A stretch of 64,000 nucleotides of DNA, from contig NZ_FNXY01000001.1 of NCBI RefSeq assembly GCF_900108855.1, positions 930,001 through 994,000 of the forward strand, in the 5' to 3' direction. Positions 26,794-37,628 of this stretch are shown here, in pieces. The stretch is from Dyadobacter koreensis. Its GTDB lineage: Bacteria; Bacteroidota; Bacteroidia; Cytophagales; Spirosomataceae. Numbering within the stretch: position 1 is the stretch's first letter; every line of letters begins with the position of its first letter. The notes below the pieces were generated by a model. That model was not told the origin of the DNA, ran no database searches, and saw only the letters and a program-made list of their open reading frames with translations. The position numbers and the translations under genes were made by a program.

Positions 26794-28602
26794 TTATTTC
26801 CCTATTCTACTGACAAAGTCCTTTGCCGCCCGAGAATCATAATCGAACATTCCCGGCTCAGTTCTTATCAGCTTTCTTGCATTTTCCAACGCCGGAGCGG
26901 CGTCTTTCCCTATATTGCTGAGGGCATTCAAAGCCTGCACGCGCGCCGGAACATTTGTTACATTCAGTGCATCTGTCAAAGTTTTTATACTTAATTTTTT
27001 TTCACCAAGGTTATACAAAGCTTCCGCAGCTGCGATCCTTACAGCCGGCTCCGAATCGCCGCAAGCTTTAATCAAAACGTCTTTTCCTGTTTTTGCTTTC
27101 AAAATGAGAAGGCCGGTTGCGGCCCAGTATCGAACCGTCGGGTCGGGATCAGCAATTCTTTTGATAAGCTCGTTGGTATACTCAGGTTTGCGTGACGAAG
27201 CCAGATTGGCGGTTTCCAGAATATATTTCAGATTATACTTTCCACTTTTAGCATAATCCCGTAAAGGCATTGAGGAAGCGATTTCTGAAAAAATCGCCTC
27301 AGGAATAAATCCAACATCCTCAGATTTCAATATCCACGCTTCATTTGCTTTTCTAAGCCTAACGAGCTCTTTCCCATATTTTGGATCTTCGGCCAGATTC
27401 TTGACATTATGCGGATCCGCAATTACATCAAATAATTCTTCAGCCGGCTTTTCCTGCCAGAATTTAGATTGAACCTCGTTGAGCTTCCCTGCCTTGAATT
27501 CATTTTGCCAGGATTGCACGGAAGGCGCGCGCCAGAGATATTCGAGATATTGTCCGTATATCTTGTGAGGCAGATAATTGCGGATATACCGAAATCTCTT
27601 ATCACGCACTGACCGTGAAAAATCGATGCGCTCGTCCATACGTCCGCGAAAACCATAGGCATACTGATGTTCAGCATTTTGCTGTGTTCCAAGAAAAGCT
27701 TCGCCCTGCATATAGTCAGGAATCCCGATCCCGGCCAGACTTAAAATAGTTGGTGCAAAATCGAGGAAAGTTACCAGCCTGTCCGTTTTTGTGCCTTGTT
27801 TCAGGTTCGCCAGGTGTTCGTACTTTCCAGGCAAATGGATGATCAAAGGAACGTGCAAGCCGGATTCATACATAAATCTTTTACTCCTGGCCAAAACGCC
27901 GCCATTATCTCCGTAATAAAAAACGATTGTATTTTCCGCCAAACCTGCTTCTTTCAATTCATTCAAAAGCTTACCAAACTGACCATCCATATCTTCAATC
28001 TTGTCATAATACTGAGCCCAATCATGTTTCATCTCAGGAGTATTAGGGTGATATGGTGGCAACGGCACCTGCTCCGGATCGTGTTTCAATTTGGCAACAG
28101 GTTCGAAAAGTGAACTTTCGTGCGAGACGTTGAGGTTAAAAACGGCAAAAAACGGCTGTCCCTCTTTACGATTTTTATAGGTCGCATTATTACTGGATTC
28201 ATCCCAGGCGTCAGTTTGATCCGTTGTATTGTAATCCTTTTTCGAATTATTGGTCGTATAATAACCAGCTTCGCGCAAATATTTCGGCAAAAACTTCACG
28301 TACGACGGAACCGGATACACACTTCGCATATGCTCTGTTCCAAGCGACGGAGGATACATTCCGGTGATGAGTGTATTTCGCGAGGGCGCACAAACCGGTG
28401 CAGTCGAAAAAGCGTTTTTGTAAAGAATACTTCTTGCAGCAAACGCGTCCAGATTGGGAGTCGTCGCAAATGTATCGCCGTAAGCACCCAGCATTGGAAT
28501 GTTGTCTTCACTGACAATCCACAAGATATTCGGTTTCTCCTGAGCAGATAATCTGCCAGCCGCTAGTATAAAAAACAGAACCAGATATTTCAGTTTTTTC
28601 AT
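26794..28602 (-). CDS. Sulfatase with C-terminal HEAT-like repeats
   Basis: 602 aa with signal peptide. Metal-binding ILWIVSEDN, formylglycine motif CAPSR (C71), FYYGDNGG and the later GLHVPLIIHLPG are in place. Residues ~440-600 form armadillo/HEAT-like helical repeats (DPDPTVRYWAATGLLIL, DSEPAVRIAAAEALYNLG), a domain addition typical of some heparan/N-sulfoglucosamine-type sulfatases of the PVC and Bacteroidota groups. It is the last sulfatase of the SusCD unit. Confidence 0.92.
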   Translation of the reverse strand: MKKLKYLVLFFILAAGRLSAQEKPNILWIVSEDNIPMLGAYGDTFATTPNLDAFAARSILYKNAFSTAPVCAPSRNTLITGMYPPSLGTEHMRSVYPVPSYVKFLPKYLREAGYYTTNNSKKDYNTTDQTDAWDESSNNATYKNRKEGQPFFAVFNLNVSHESSLFEPVAKLKHDPEQVPLPPYHPNTPEMKHDWAQYYDKIEDMDGQFGKLLNELKEAGLAENTIVFYYGDNGGVLARSKRFMYESGLHVPLIIHLPGKYEHLANLKQGTKTDRLVTFLDFAPTILSLAGIGIPDYMQGEAFLGTQQNAEHQYAYGFRGRMDERIDFSRSVRDKRFRYIRNYLPHKIYGQYLEYLWRAPSVQSWQNEFKAGKLNEVQSKFWQEKPAEELFDVIADPHNVKNLAEDPKYGKELVRLRKANEAWILKSEDVGFIPEAIFSEIASSMPLRDYAKSGKYNLKYILETANLASSRKPEYTNELIKRIADPDPTVRYWAATGLLILKAKTGKDVLIKACGDSEPAVRIAAAEALYNLGEKKLSIKTLTDALNVTNVPARVQALNALSNIGKDAAPALENARKLIRTEPGMFDYDSRAAKDFVSRIGK

Positions 28603-28680
28603 AAACTAATACGAATTATTGATCTTGATAAAGAGTCAAAAGATAGGATTATCTAATCTACCGTAAACAATATCTCCTGC

Positions 28681-30987
28681 CTATCTCAGACTGGCTTGCT
28701 GTCCAAGATTATAATCGATCACCACTTTGTTTATTTTTCCTGTGAAGACAAAAGGAACTTTATATGTGTCTGCAACCGGCGTGAGATCATCAATTCCCAC
28801 ATTTACGCCTTCGTGCAAATAAACCGAGCCAGTTGTTTTGTCAAGCTTTGACTCGCCTACTTTCTTATTATCAACAAAAAGACTGACCACTCCGCTGCCG
28901 TTTTCCAAATATTTTACATCGGCACGAAGCTGCACTTTTCCACTTGGCAACGTAGCATTTTCCGAGGAAACAACGTACTTCGTACCATCACCCACTGCAT
29001 ATACCAGATTCAGTTTATGATTTTGAATAAAGAAACTAAAACCACCCTCAAACCCTCCGCGCGACAATAAAACACCTTCCGTCTCAACGCCCTTTAACTC
29101 GGTATCGGCAATAAGGCTGAATGATCTTTTGACGGCAAAAGGACCGGCAACATCGACAATCGTTGACTGGCCTGGATACAGCACGACGCGGCTGATATCT
29201 TTGTAAGCCGTTGGTAAAGTAAACGGCTCTGTTCCGTCTTTCAGTGGATACACATTATATTTTACAGCCTCACCTTCAAAGAGCGCTTTTAATTCTTTCA
29301 GCTTTGCCGGATTTGATTCCGCCAGATCATTCACTTCATTAAAATCTTCTTTCAGATTATACAATTCCCACTTATCATTATTAAATTCCTGCCCTCTGAC
29401 GTGCAGAGAACCCGCTTTCCAACCATCTTTGTAAATCGCCCGCGAACCTTTAATTTCATAATACTGAACCGTATGACGGTCTTTTGCCGTGGCATCGTTC
29501 AAGCTGTACGCAAGGCTTGTCCCTTCAATTGCATCTTGTTTATAGCCATTGACAGACTCCGGAACTTTCGCATTGATCAGTTCCAGTGTGGTTGGTAAAA
29601 TATCGATTACGTGACCATACTGATTACGTATCCCCCCCTTTTCCCTGATTCCCTTTGGATAAAAAACAATCAGCGGATTGTGCGTGCCTCCCTCCGAATT
29701 GGCATCTTGTTTCCAGTGCCGGAAAGGAACATTTGTAGCCGCTGCCCAACCAAGCGGGTAGTTCACTTTGGAAAACTCAGTCCCGATCAGATCGATATTT
29801 TCTATGTTCTTTTTCAGACGCTCCTCCTCCGAAATTGTCGTTCCGTAATTATTTACAGTACCAACAAAAGTACCTTCCTTACTCGCGCCATTATCGCCGA
29901 CCGAAACAAAAACAATTGTATTTTCCAATTCTCCGGACTCCTTTAAATGCTTAATCACCCGACCGATTTCATAATCGGTATATTCAAGAAATCCTGCATA
30001 GGTTTCCATGAATCTCGCATAAAGTTTCTTCTCTCCCGCCGTCAGACTACTCCATTCTTTTACACCGGGATTTCGCGGCGGCACTTTTGCGTTTTTAGGT
30101 ATCACTCCTAATTTAATCTGATTCGCGACAACTTTTTCACGGTAAGCATCCCATCCGTCATCGAATTTCCCCTTGTATTTATCAGACCATTCTTTCGCTA
30201 CCTGATGCGGCGCGTGGCCAGCCCCGGTCGCAATGTACAAGAAAAAAGGCTTTTCCGGGTTTCCGGCTTTTTGCCCGGAAACGTAACTGATCGCCCGGTC
30301 CGCGATCAACTCATTGAAATGTTTTCCGTCCTGCTGATCTTTGATGCGATGCGTACCTTCCCATAATTCAGGATGCCACTGATCAATACTTCCTCTGGAA
30401 GGAAAACCATAAAACTGCTCAAAACCTCTGCCTGTCGGCCAGCGGTTAAACGGCCCGGCCGGGGTCAGATCAGCCAGTGGAGTAATATGCCATTTCCCCA
30501 AAGCAAACGTGTTGTAACCGTTTTCTTTCAAAATTTCTGCCGCCGTCGCTTTTTCAAACGGGATCTGCGCATCGTATCCCGGCGTACCAATGGCAGTTTC
30601 CGGGAACAGTCCCATATGTGCCGAATGTGAATTTCTTCCTGTCAGCAGGGCGGCGCGCGTCGGGGCGCAAATGGCCGTTGTATGAAAATTGGTGTAACGC
30701 AGTCCGTTATTCGCCAGACTATCCAGCGTCGGCATATTAATCAACCCACCAAACGTACTGACCGCTCCATAACCGATATCATCAAGTAGGATCCAGACTA
30801 CATTTGGAGCTCCTTTTGCCGCTTTTTTATTTTCCGGCCAGGACTCCTGAGTCTCTTTTACCGTTTTCCCAATTTTTCCTTTGAAAGGGTGATAAGGCGT
30901 ATGCTGGGCATTAACAAATTGATTTGAACTCATCCAGGCCATAGCGGCAAGCGTCAGTTCTTTAACCGGAAAAGATAAATTTTTCAT
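28681..30987 (-). CDS. Arylsulfatase, AtsA-like, with C-terminal lectin-like domain
   Basis: 768 aa with an N-terminal export signal. Motifs: VVWILLDDIGYG, CAPTR with C107 as formylglycine site, GKWHITPLADLTPAG, VSVGDNGASKEGT. The C-terminal ~180 residues are a beta-rich jelly roll (LLSRGGFEGGFSFFIQNHKL, VSLFVDNKKVGESKL) as in the long AtsA-type arylsulfatases. Expected to hydrolyse aryl sulfate esters in the periplasm. It follows the next sulfatase by 30 nt, so it is in one operon. Confidence 0.93.
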   Translation of the reverse strand: MKNLSFPVKELTLAAMAWMSSNQFVNAQHTPYHPFKGKIGKTVKETQESWPENKKAAKGAPNVVWILLDDIGYGAVSTFGGLINMPTLDSLANNGLRYTNFHTTAICAPTRAALLTGRNSHSAHMGLFPETAIGTPGYDAQIPFEKATAAEILKENGYNTFALGKWHITPLADLTPAGPFNRWPTGRGFEQFYGFPSRGSIDQWHPELWEGTHRIKDQQDGKHFNELIADRAISYVSGQKAGNPEKPFFLYIATGAGHAPHQVAKEWSDKYKGKFDDGWDAYREKVVANQIKLGVIPKNAKVPPRNPGVKEWSSLTAGEKKLYARFMETYAGFLEYTDYEIGRVIKHLKESGELENTIVFVSVGDNGASKEGTFVGTVNNYGTTISEEERLKKNIENIDLIGTEFSKVNYPLGWAAATNVPFRHWKQDANSEGGTHNPLIVFYPKGIREKGGIRNQYGHVIDILPTTLELINAKVPESVNGYKQDAIEGTSLAYSLNDATAKDRHTVQYYEIKGSRAIYKDGWKAGSLHVRGQEFNNDKWELYNLKEDFNEVNDLAESNPAKLKELKALFEGEAVKYNVYPLKDGTEPFTLPTAYKDISRVVLYPGQSTIVDVAGPFAVKRSFSLIADTELKGVETEGVLLSRGGFEGGFSFFIQNHKLNLVYAVGDGTKYVVSSENATLPSGKVQLRADVKYLENGSGVVSLFVDNKKVGESKLDKTTGSVYLHEGVNVGIDDLTPVADTYKVPFVFTGKINKVVIDYNLGQQASLR

Positions 30988-31017
30988 CAGTTTTTGTGTT
31001 TATGTTTTAGATAATAA

Positions 31018-32607
31018 TCACTTAATCGTTTCCCAATCCACAACGCCAACTTTCTTTGCCCATATCAGGAATTCTTTTTCCAGAGACTTGACTTTTCCCG
31101 GATACTGGGATGCAAGATTTTTCATCTCCGAACGATCCGACTTCAAATTGTATAATTCCCAGGGCTGGTTTATTTCCGCAACAAGTTTCCAATCTCCTTT
31201 GCGGATCGCACGACTCCCTTCATGTTCCCAGAAAAGTGATGCATGACCCTGCACGGGTTTGTTGTTAAAAATGTTAACCAAACTTTTTCCTTCAAGTGGT
31301 GTCAACGTTTTTGATTTAAATTTTTTAGGATAAGGTATACCTGCCAGTTCCAGGCAAGTCGGCATGAAATCAATTAAGTGACCAGGATGGTCACTCGCGG
31401 AGCCAGCCTTAATTATTCCCGGATACCAAGCAATGAACGGTGAGGCGATTCCGCCTTCATGTGTATTTTTCTTAAACAACCGGAAAGGTGTGTTGCTGAC
31501 ATTTCCCCAGGGAGGATAATAACTGTCAATGGAAGTCACAGAACCCGGCCTACCATTTTTCTGTGTGACATAATCCCAATCCTTGACCGTATCTGCGCTC
31601 CCACCATTATCAGAGACAAAAAGAATGACAGTATTTTTATCCTTTTTAAGCGCTTTCAATCTCGCCAGTATTTCTCCAATGCCATAATCCATCCGATCGA
31701 TCATAGCCGCGTAAATGGCCATTCGGGTATCCCAGAATTCCTTGTCTGTATCTGATAACCTATTCCAGTCAGGCACTTCGGCATAACGCTGTGAAAGTTC
31801 AGTTTCATTGCCCAGAATCCCAAGAGATTTCTGCTTTCTGAAACGTCTGTTCCGCAACGCATCCCAGCCTTCTAAATATTTCCCTTTGTATTTTGCGATA
31901 TCTTCCGGCAAAGCCTGGATCGGCCAGTGAGGTGCGTTGTAGGCTACGTAGAGGAAAAATGGATTCTTATCTTTCGGTAATTCATCCAGCGATTTTATAG
32001 CAAAATCAGTGATCGCCTGTGTCAGATACCGTGAAGTATCCTGCCGCTGGATTTGTTTTCCGTTCAGCAAAAATGTCACTTTTCTCCCGTCGTTATAAAT
32101 CGGCTCAGAATTGAAATAACTGCTTCCGTTGTTCTGCATGGTGAAAGATTTGTCAAATCCGCGGTTATGCGCCAACGAAGACTCCACTTGCCCTACATGC
32201 CACTTTCCGGAAACAATCGTATGATAACCAGCCGTTTTCAGTAGCTCTGCAATCGTAACACTTTGCTCACTCAAGTAACCTTGATAGGCTGGCGAACCCT
32301 TATCCTGAATCATATCACCGATACCTGCCTGATGGGGATAAAGACCCGTCAGCAGCGCGGCTCGCGAAGGGCAACATCTTCCACTATTATAAAACTGAGT
32401 CATTTTCAACCCTTCTGCAGCCAATTTGTCCAGATTAGGCGTATTGATTTCTGAACCAAAGCTTCCCAGATCAGAAAAACCCATATCATCTGCGAGAATG
32501 ACTATAATATTTGGTTTGTCAGGGATTACCTGCTGAGCGTTTGACAATTTATTCAGCGATACCAATGCTGTCAAAATCAGTATCTTTCTGAGTTTGTGTT
32601 TCACCAT
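31018..32607 (-). CDS. Arylsulfatase
   Basis: 529 aa from the start at 32607, which yields a proper signal peptide (KILILTALVSLNKLSNAQ); an ORF extension to 32661 adds no such feature. Motifs: IIVILADDMGFSDLGSFGSE, CCPSR with C78 as formylglycine site, SGKWHVGQ, FVSDNGG and the late HEGGIASPFIAWYPG. Family S1_4-like arylsulfatase by overall pattern (subfamily number not certain). It follows the SusD gene by 88 nt. Confidence 0.93.
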   Translation of the reverse strand: MVKHKLRKILILTALVSLNKLSNAQQVIPDKPNIIVILADDMGFSDLGSFGSEINTPNLDKLAAEGLKMTQFYNSGRCCPSRAALLTGLYPHQAGIGDMIQDKGSPAYQGYLSEQSVTIAELLKTAGYHTIVSGKWHVGQVESSLAHNRGFDKSFTMQNNGSSYFNSEPIYNDGRKVTFLLNGKQIQRQDTSRYLTQAITDFAIKSLDELPKDKNPFFLYVAYNAPHWPIQALPEDIAKYKGKYLEGWDALRNRRFRKQKSLGILGNETELSQRYAEVPDWNRLSDTDKEFWDTRMAIYAAMIDRMDYGIGEILARLKALKKDKNTVILFVSDNGGSADTVKDWDYVTQKNGRPGSVTSIDSYYPPWGNVSNTPFRLFKKNTHEGGIASPFIAWYPGIIKAGSASDHPGHLIDFMPTCLELAGIPYPKKFKSKTLTPLEGKSLVNIFNNKPVQGHASLFWEHEGSRAIRKGDWKLVAEINQPWELYNLKSDRSEMKNLASQYPGKVKSLEKEFLIWAKKVGVVDWETIK

Positions 32608-32695
32608 TTTCCAGTGATTAAAACAAAGGCAAATGCCATATTCCTCTAAAAGAAATGACATTCACCTTGTCCATCAGATTAAAATATTTGAAAAA

Positions 32696-34264
32696 TTACT
32701 CCCAGCCCGGATTCTGGACCAGCAACTTATTGTTATCGATTTCAGATTGAGGCAGTGGGTACAGGCGGTGTTTTTCTGCTGCGTTGGTTTTTCCTACTTT
32801 TTGCAAATTCCGAACAAAAGTGGATTGTCCGGCACCATCTTTCTGACGTATCAAATCAAACCATCTCTGGTATTCGTAAGTCAGTTCGAGACGACGGTCA
32901 AGGTACACTGAATCACGGAACTGATCTTTTGAAAGTCCCGCGGTGAGGTTCGCCAATCCGGCCCTGTTGCGCACTTTATTTAAAGATTTATATGCTTTCG
33001 CCGTCGGTCCATTCGCTTCATTTTCTGCTTCGGCATGGATCAGCAACAATTCTGCATATCTGATAATGGGTACATTCGCCGCCGACTGATTTGTCACCGA
33101 TGCCGAAGCAGGATCAAGCCATTTGTTCCAAAAAGGAGTTGAATCATTCGGAACAGCCGTGTTGGCAATCGGCGAAGCATATTTCCGGCCATTTGACGGG
33201 CTGGTAAAACTCCTTACAAAAGTCACATTGCGCCTCTTGTCATCGGCGCGGAATAATTTGTAAATACTGAAAAACTTATCATTTCCCTGCGTGTAATAGC
33301 GAACCATATGCGCATAGTTTCCCGACAATCCCGGAATACCTGAGAGGATCGAACGCGGGTATTCATTATTTCCCTGATTCAAAGAATTTGATTTAAACTG
33401 AGCAGAAAATATATGCTCCTTATTGTTCTTGAAAGCTGGCAAAAAAACTTCTGAATAATTAGTCATAAGATCATATCCGTAAACGCCAGTTCCGCCGTCA
33501 GCCGGAGAAAGTGCCTCCTCTGCTTTTTTCACAGCGTCCGCATAATGAGCCGACAGGTTCAACGGAAAAGATGCTTTTGTCAAATAAACTTTCGAAAGTA
33601 ACGCCTTAGCTGCACCAGCAGTTGCCCGTCCAACATTTGGAGAGGCATAGTTTGCAGGTAGAACCGCAGCAGCCTCGTTAAGATCTTTTTCAATTTGTTT
33701 GTAAACATCGGCAGACGGAGATTTAGCAATCTCATAATCATTCGCATTTACAAATTTCTGATATTCCAGGATAAGCGGAACATCTCCGTACAATCTGACA
33801 ACATTGAAATAATACAATGCGCGAAGAAATTTCGTTTCCGCAAGCAAACGTTCTTTCAAAGCACTATCAAATTCAATTGCCGGGATTTTTTCAAGCGCCA
33901 CATTGGCTTTCTTTATAGCCGCATAATGCTGCTGCCAAAGTTCATAAACACGAAGATTACTGGAAGAGTGCGCCAACACCGATAAGGAACGAACGTCTGC
34001 ATTCGTAGCTCCAGGACCCGGATCTTCGTCGTCGCTCGCCATATTCATCCCCGTATTAAATAATGTGTTATAAGGGGTTTGAATGGTGCTCCCGCCGGAA
34101 TTCAAAAGGAAATATACTGCATTAACTGCATTAATTGCGTCAGTTTGTGTTTTGTAGTATTGATCTTCTGAAAGAAAGGATTCCGGCTCTTCTTTAAGAA
34201 AATTATCGCAGGACGAAATGCCGATCGTGAACGAAGCGAAAATAAAATATTTTAGAATTTTCAT
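32696..34264 (-). CDS. SusD/RagB-type nutrient-binding lipoprotein
   Basis: 522 aa. Lipoprotein signal with lipobox GISSC, then the SusD helix-turn-helix repeats (DNFLKEEPESFLSEDQYYK, FLRALYYFNVVRLYGDVPL) and the C-terminal LELTYEYQRWFDLIRQ and LYPLPQSEID motifs. It forms the surface lid of a SusCD importer with the gene directly upstream. The ligand is presumably a sulfated compound, since three sulfatases follow in the same operon. Confidence 0.95.
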   Translation of the reverse strand: MKILKYFIFASFTIGISSCDNFLKEEPESFLSEDQYYKTQTDAINAVNAVYFLLNSGGSTIQTPYNTLFNTGMNMASDDEDPGPGATNADVRSLSVLAHSSSNLRVYELWQQHYAAIKKANVALEKIPAIEFDSALKERLLAETKFLRALYYFNVVRLYGDVPLILEYQKFVNANDYEIAKSPSADVYKQIEKDLNEAAAVLPANYASPNVGRATAGAAKALLSKVYLTKASFPLNLSAHYADAVKKAEEALSPADGGTGVYGYDLMTNYSEVFLPAFKNNKEHIFSAQFKSNSLNQGNNEYPRSILSGIPGLSGNYAHMVRYYTQGNDKFFSIYKLFRADDKRRNVTFVRSFTSPSNGRKYASPIANTAVPNDSTPFWNKWLDPASASVTNQSAANVPIIRYAELLLIHAEAENEANGPTAKAYKSLNKVRNRAGLANLTAGLSKDQFRDSVYLDRRLELTYEYQRWFDLIRQKDGAGQSTFVRNLQKVGKTNAAEKHRLYPLPQSEIDNNKLLVQNPGWE

Positions 34265-34342
34265 AAGATATAACGGTTAGCGTCAACAGTTAAGTTTTTG
34301 CTGTTTGATCAAAATTGGTTTGCTGTACTACTTGATTTACTG

Positions 34343-37300
34343 TTAAAAAGAAAGGGAAAGTCCAACCTGAACGGATTTATTGTTAGGGTAAACTCCCGAG
34401 TCAACGCCCTTATTGATCAGTGATTGTCCGTTAAGGCTCACCTCAGGATCATAGCCCGAGTAGTTAGTCCAGGTAATTGCATTTTGCGCAGATACATAGA
34501 TTCGTAAAGCTTCGACTTTAATTTTCGACAGAAGTGATTTTGGCAGTGCATAACCGAATGAAATATTTTTCAAACGATAATAGGTTGCGTCCTCAATAAA
34601 GCGGTCGGAAATTGTAATAGCGGGATCCTGGAAAGCCGCTTTTACGTCGGTGTCTGTATTTGTCGGTGTCCAGCGATCGAGTAACACAGTTGATCCGTTC
34701 ACATAACCTGTTCCAAGTTCAAGATTTGCGCGGTTCTGGTTATATAATTTTCCCCCGATTGAAGCCTGAAAGAAAATCGTAAGATCAAAACCCTTGTAAT
34801 TAAACGTATTCGTTAGTCCGGTCGTAAAAGCAGGCTGATTTGAGATAATTACCCGGTCACCAGTTTGTGTGATCACACCGTCATTGTTGATATCCTGATA
34901 TTTCTGTCCACCCGGGCTTTTGTTTTGCTGGGGCGTTAAGGCTGCGTCGCCTTGCTGGATAATTCCGTCCGTTTTGTAAACAATAAACGATCCCAGCGGA
35001 TACCCGACTTTTGCGATAGAAGGCATACTGATGCTTGGAATAATCTGATCAACACCAGATCCCAGACTTAAAATTTTGTTTGTATTTTTTGAAAAAATGA
35101 AGATCGTATTCCATTTAAAAGCCCCGGTGGTATTCTGAGAATTAATATACAATTCAACGCCCTGATTGCTTACTTCCCCGATGTTCTGGTATACCGTCGA
35201 AGCTTGTCCATTATAAAAATCAGACAGCCCGGAAGTCCCTGCCACGGTTCTTGTCAATAAAAGATCCGTTGTTTTTTTATAATAAAAGTCTGCGATGATA
35301 CTCAAACGATTTTTGAATAATCCAAGATCTATACCTGCATCCACCTGGAATGTTTTTTCCCATCCAAGATTTGGATTTGGAACAGTATTCGGCGCATATC
35401 CCGAAACGGTAGTATTGGAAAAGTTATAACGGTAGTAAGCAAGCTGTGAAAGAGACTGATAAGGAGGAATGCTCTGATTACCCGTTGTTCCGGCGCTCAA
35501 TCTCAATTTCAACAGACTGATTTTTTTAAACTGCTGGAAGAATTTTTCGTTGTTAAGATTCCATCCAACCGCCGCCGACGGAAAGTAACCCCATTTATTT
35601 CCATCACCAAAACGGGAAGATCCATCTGCACGAAGCGTGAAAGTTACCAGATATCGATCATCAAAAACATAGTTGATACGGCCAAGATAAGAAGCCAGAG
35701 ACCATTCGCTTGCAGCGGAACGCGGCGCGATACTTGTTATACCGGTCGACAAATTATTATATCCAAAAGCATCCGTAGCAAACCCGGCGGCTTCTGCAAT
35801 GGCTCCTTTTGACTGGGAAGTCTGTGCAGTGAAACCTACAACTGCATTGATCCTGTTCTTTTCGTTTAGTTCTTTATCATAACTCAACGTGTTCTCGTTC
35901 AGCCAGCTCGTTGTTGAAATCGTTCCCACAATCGCATTACCACTCAAAGCTTGCCCCTCCGCAGTTGTGCTCGGCAAATACCTGTTTTGCTTATTTCCTA
36001 CAACGTCTGCACCTACTAGAATTTTTGCTTTCAAGCCTTCTGCAATCGTGTATTCACCAGAAAGATTACCCAGAAAACGGTTCGTAACTGTCTCATTCAA
36101 TTGGTTATACAACGAGTTGATCGGATTTTGAAGAGCCGATTCAAAAGGACTATTAATTACAAAAGTCCCATTGTCCTGATAAATCGGCAAGGCAGGGGGT
36201 GTTTGCAACAAGTTACCTACGATGTTGGCCGGAGCGACATTCGCTTTCGTATTACTTGCACTCAAATTAGCCAGAATCCGGAAGCGATCGTTGTAGTGAT
36301 GATCCAGATTTACCCGTGCTGAATATCTTTTAAAATCTGTATTTTGAAGGATACCGTTTTGCTTGAAATAATTCCCCGAAATAGCAAGCCTGGTTTTATC
36401 CGATCCTGATAAAATGGAAATATTATGGCTTTGTTGAGTCGCCTTCCTGAATGCTGCATCCTGCCAGTTGGTGCCAATGCCGGAAGTATCCAGCGAATAT
36501 CCCGTTACCGTAGGAATTGAAACCGTTTTCCCCGAATTAGTCGCTGCATCTTTACGCAAAGCCCACCATTCACGCGCGTTCAACAACGGAAGCGTCTTAA
36601 TGACTTCCTGTGTCCCGAAAAATCCGTCATAATTGATTGATGATTTATTTTTTGAACCTGTTTTTGTCGTGATAATAACAACGCCGTTCGCACCTCTTGA
36701 ACCGTAGATAGCTGTCGCCGATGCATCTTTTAAAACATCAATATTTTCAATATCCGCGGTACTGATCGATGATAGCGGATTGATTTTAGAACCGTCAGTT
36801 ACGCCTGCGTCGGCAAGTGAATAATCGTTATTGATGGGAAATCCGTCGATCACATATAAAGGATCGCTGCCCGCGGTGATTGAATTATTCCCCCGGATCT
36901 GAACGCTCACGCCACCACCCGGCTGCCCGGAAGTCTGCGTGACCACAGCACCAGCAACAGATCCCTGAAGTAAACGCTCCACCGACGCAACCGGCTGGCT
37001 TTTGATCTCTAATGGAACGGAAGCAACCGAACCTGTAATGTCCTTCCGCTTCTGCTCACCATAGCCGATAACGACTACTTCATCCAACAGGTTAGCCGTT
37101 TTTAAGACAATATCAACGGCTTCATCGGTCAGTTCATAAATTTCAATTTCCTGTTGCTGAAAACCGGTAATATTAATCTGAATTGTAAACGGGAACACTT
37201 TTCCGGCAGGAATAGAGAATTTTCCGTCGATATCGGTTGAAGCAAATTTTGTGGTACCTTTTTCAACGACGGTCGCTCCGGGCAATCCCTGCCCGGTTTC

Positions 37301-37402
37301 ATCCTTCACAATGCCTTTGATGACATCCTGCGCTTTTACCCAAGACGAGGTAAAAATGAGTAGACCTAATAATCCTATCAGGTAAAATTTTTTCTTAATC
37401 AT
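34343..37402 (-). CDS. SusC/RagA-type TonB-linked importer
   Basis: 1019 aa from the start at 37402 (MIKKKFYLIGLLGLLIFTSS signal); the longer frame to 37591 runs through the mRNA leader and is not coding. Carboxypeptidase-regulatory domain (IVKDETGQGLPGATVVEKGT), the SusC motif DEVVVIGYGEQKRKDITGSV, plug domain with NPLSSISTADIENIDVLKDA and GSRGANGVVIITTK, then the barrel. It imports bulky organic molecules across the outer membrane. Promoter C and leader C lie upstream. Confidence 0.95.
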   Translation of the reverse strand: MIKKKFYLIGLLGLLIFTSSWVKAQDVIKGIVKDETGQGLPGATVVEKGTTKFASTDIDGKFSIPAGKVFPFTIQINITGFQQQEIEIYELTDEAVDIVLKTANLLDEVVVIGYGEQKRKDITGSVASVPLEIKSQPVASVERLLQGSVAGAVVTQTSGQPGGGVSVQIRGNNSITAGSDPLYVIDGFPINNDYSLADAGVTDGSKINPLSSISTADIENIDVLKDASATAIYGSRGANGVVIITTKTGSKNKSSINYDGFFGTQEVIKTLPLLNAREWWALRKDAATNSGKTVSIPTVTGYSLDTSGIGTNWQDAAFRKATQQSHNISILSGSDKTRLAISGNYFKQNGILQNTDFKRYSARVNLDHHYNDRFRILANLSASNTKANVAPANIVGNLLQTPPALPIYQDNGTFVINSPFESALQNPINSLYNQLNETVTNRFLGNLSGEYTIAEGLKAKILVGADVVGNKQNRYLPSTTAEGQALSGNAIVGTISTTSWLNENTLSYDKELNEKNRINAVVGFTAQTSQSKGAIAEAAGFATDAFGYNNLSTGITSIAPRSAASEWSLASYLGRINYVFDDRYLVTFTLRADGSSRFGDGNKWGYFPSAAVGWNLNNEKFFQQFKKISLLKLRLSAGTTGNQSIPPYQSLSQLAYYRYNFSNTTVSGYAPNTVPNPNLGWEKTFQVDAGIDLGLFKNRLSIIADFYYKKTTDLLLTRTVAGTSGLSDFYNGQASTVYQNIGEVSNQGVELYINSQNTTGAFKWNTIFIFSKNTNKILSLGSGVDQIIPSISMPSIAKVGYPLGSFIVYKTDGIIQQGDAALTPQQNKSPGGQKYQDINNDGVITQTGDRVIISNQPAFTTGLTNTFNYKGFDLTIFFQASIGGKLYNQNRANLELGTGYVNGSTVLLDRWTPTNTDTDVKAAFQDPAITISDRFIEDATYYRLKNISFGYALPKSLLSKIKVEALRIYVSAQNAITWTNYSGYDPEVSLNGQSLINKGVDSGVYPNNKSVQVGLSLSF

Positions 37403-37579
37403 TTTGGGTGTTAGTTGTGGTAATTGATAATTTAAAATACGTTCTAACGACATAAAAGATACGTTCAGAAAATTTCCAGCAAGAAAACTTTCGTCTATAT
37501 ACGTACTACCAGTATCCAACAAAGGATTTGGCTTAGATGAAATATGGCAGCCGGAAAATTTATTTTTGTGTATACTTAT

Positions 37580-37620
37580 CCAGGCAGGCAAATCGATTGA
37601 TTTGCCGGATTATGACCTGG
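37580..37620 (-). promoter_or_regulatory. Stem-loop right after leader peptide C
   Basis: Perfect inner stem GGCAAATC / GATTTGCC with a 4-nt loop, and an outer stem CCAGG / CCTGG. It begins 9 nt after the leader stop codon. There is no U-tract, so it is not a plain terminator; it could respond to the position of a ribosome on the leader. Confidence 0.45.
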
Positions 37621-37628
37621 TCTTTAAA

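Noticed and set aside
37491..37497. GTCTAT half-site in the SusC mRNA leader
   Set aside because: No partner arm seven bases away and no promoter elements around it.
37403..37591. N-terminal extension of SusC by 63 residues
   Set aside because: It lies in the untranslated leader, has no coding character and would bury the clear signal peptide starting at 37402.
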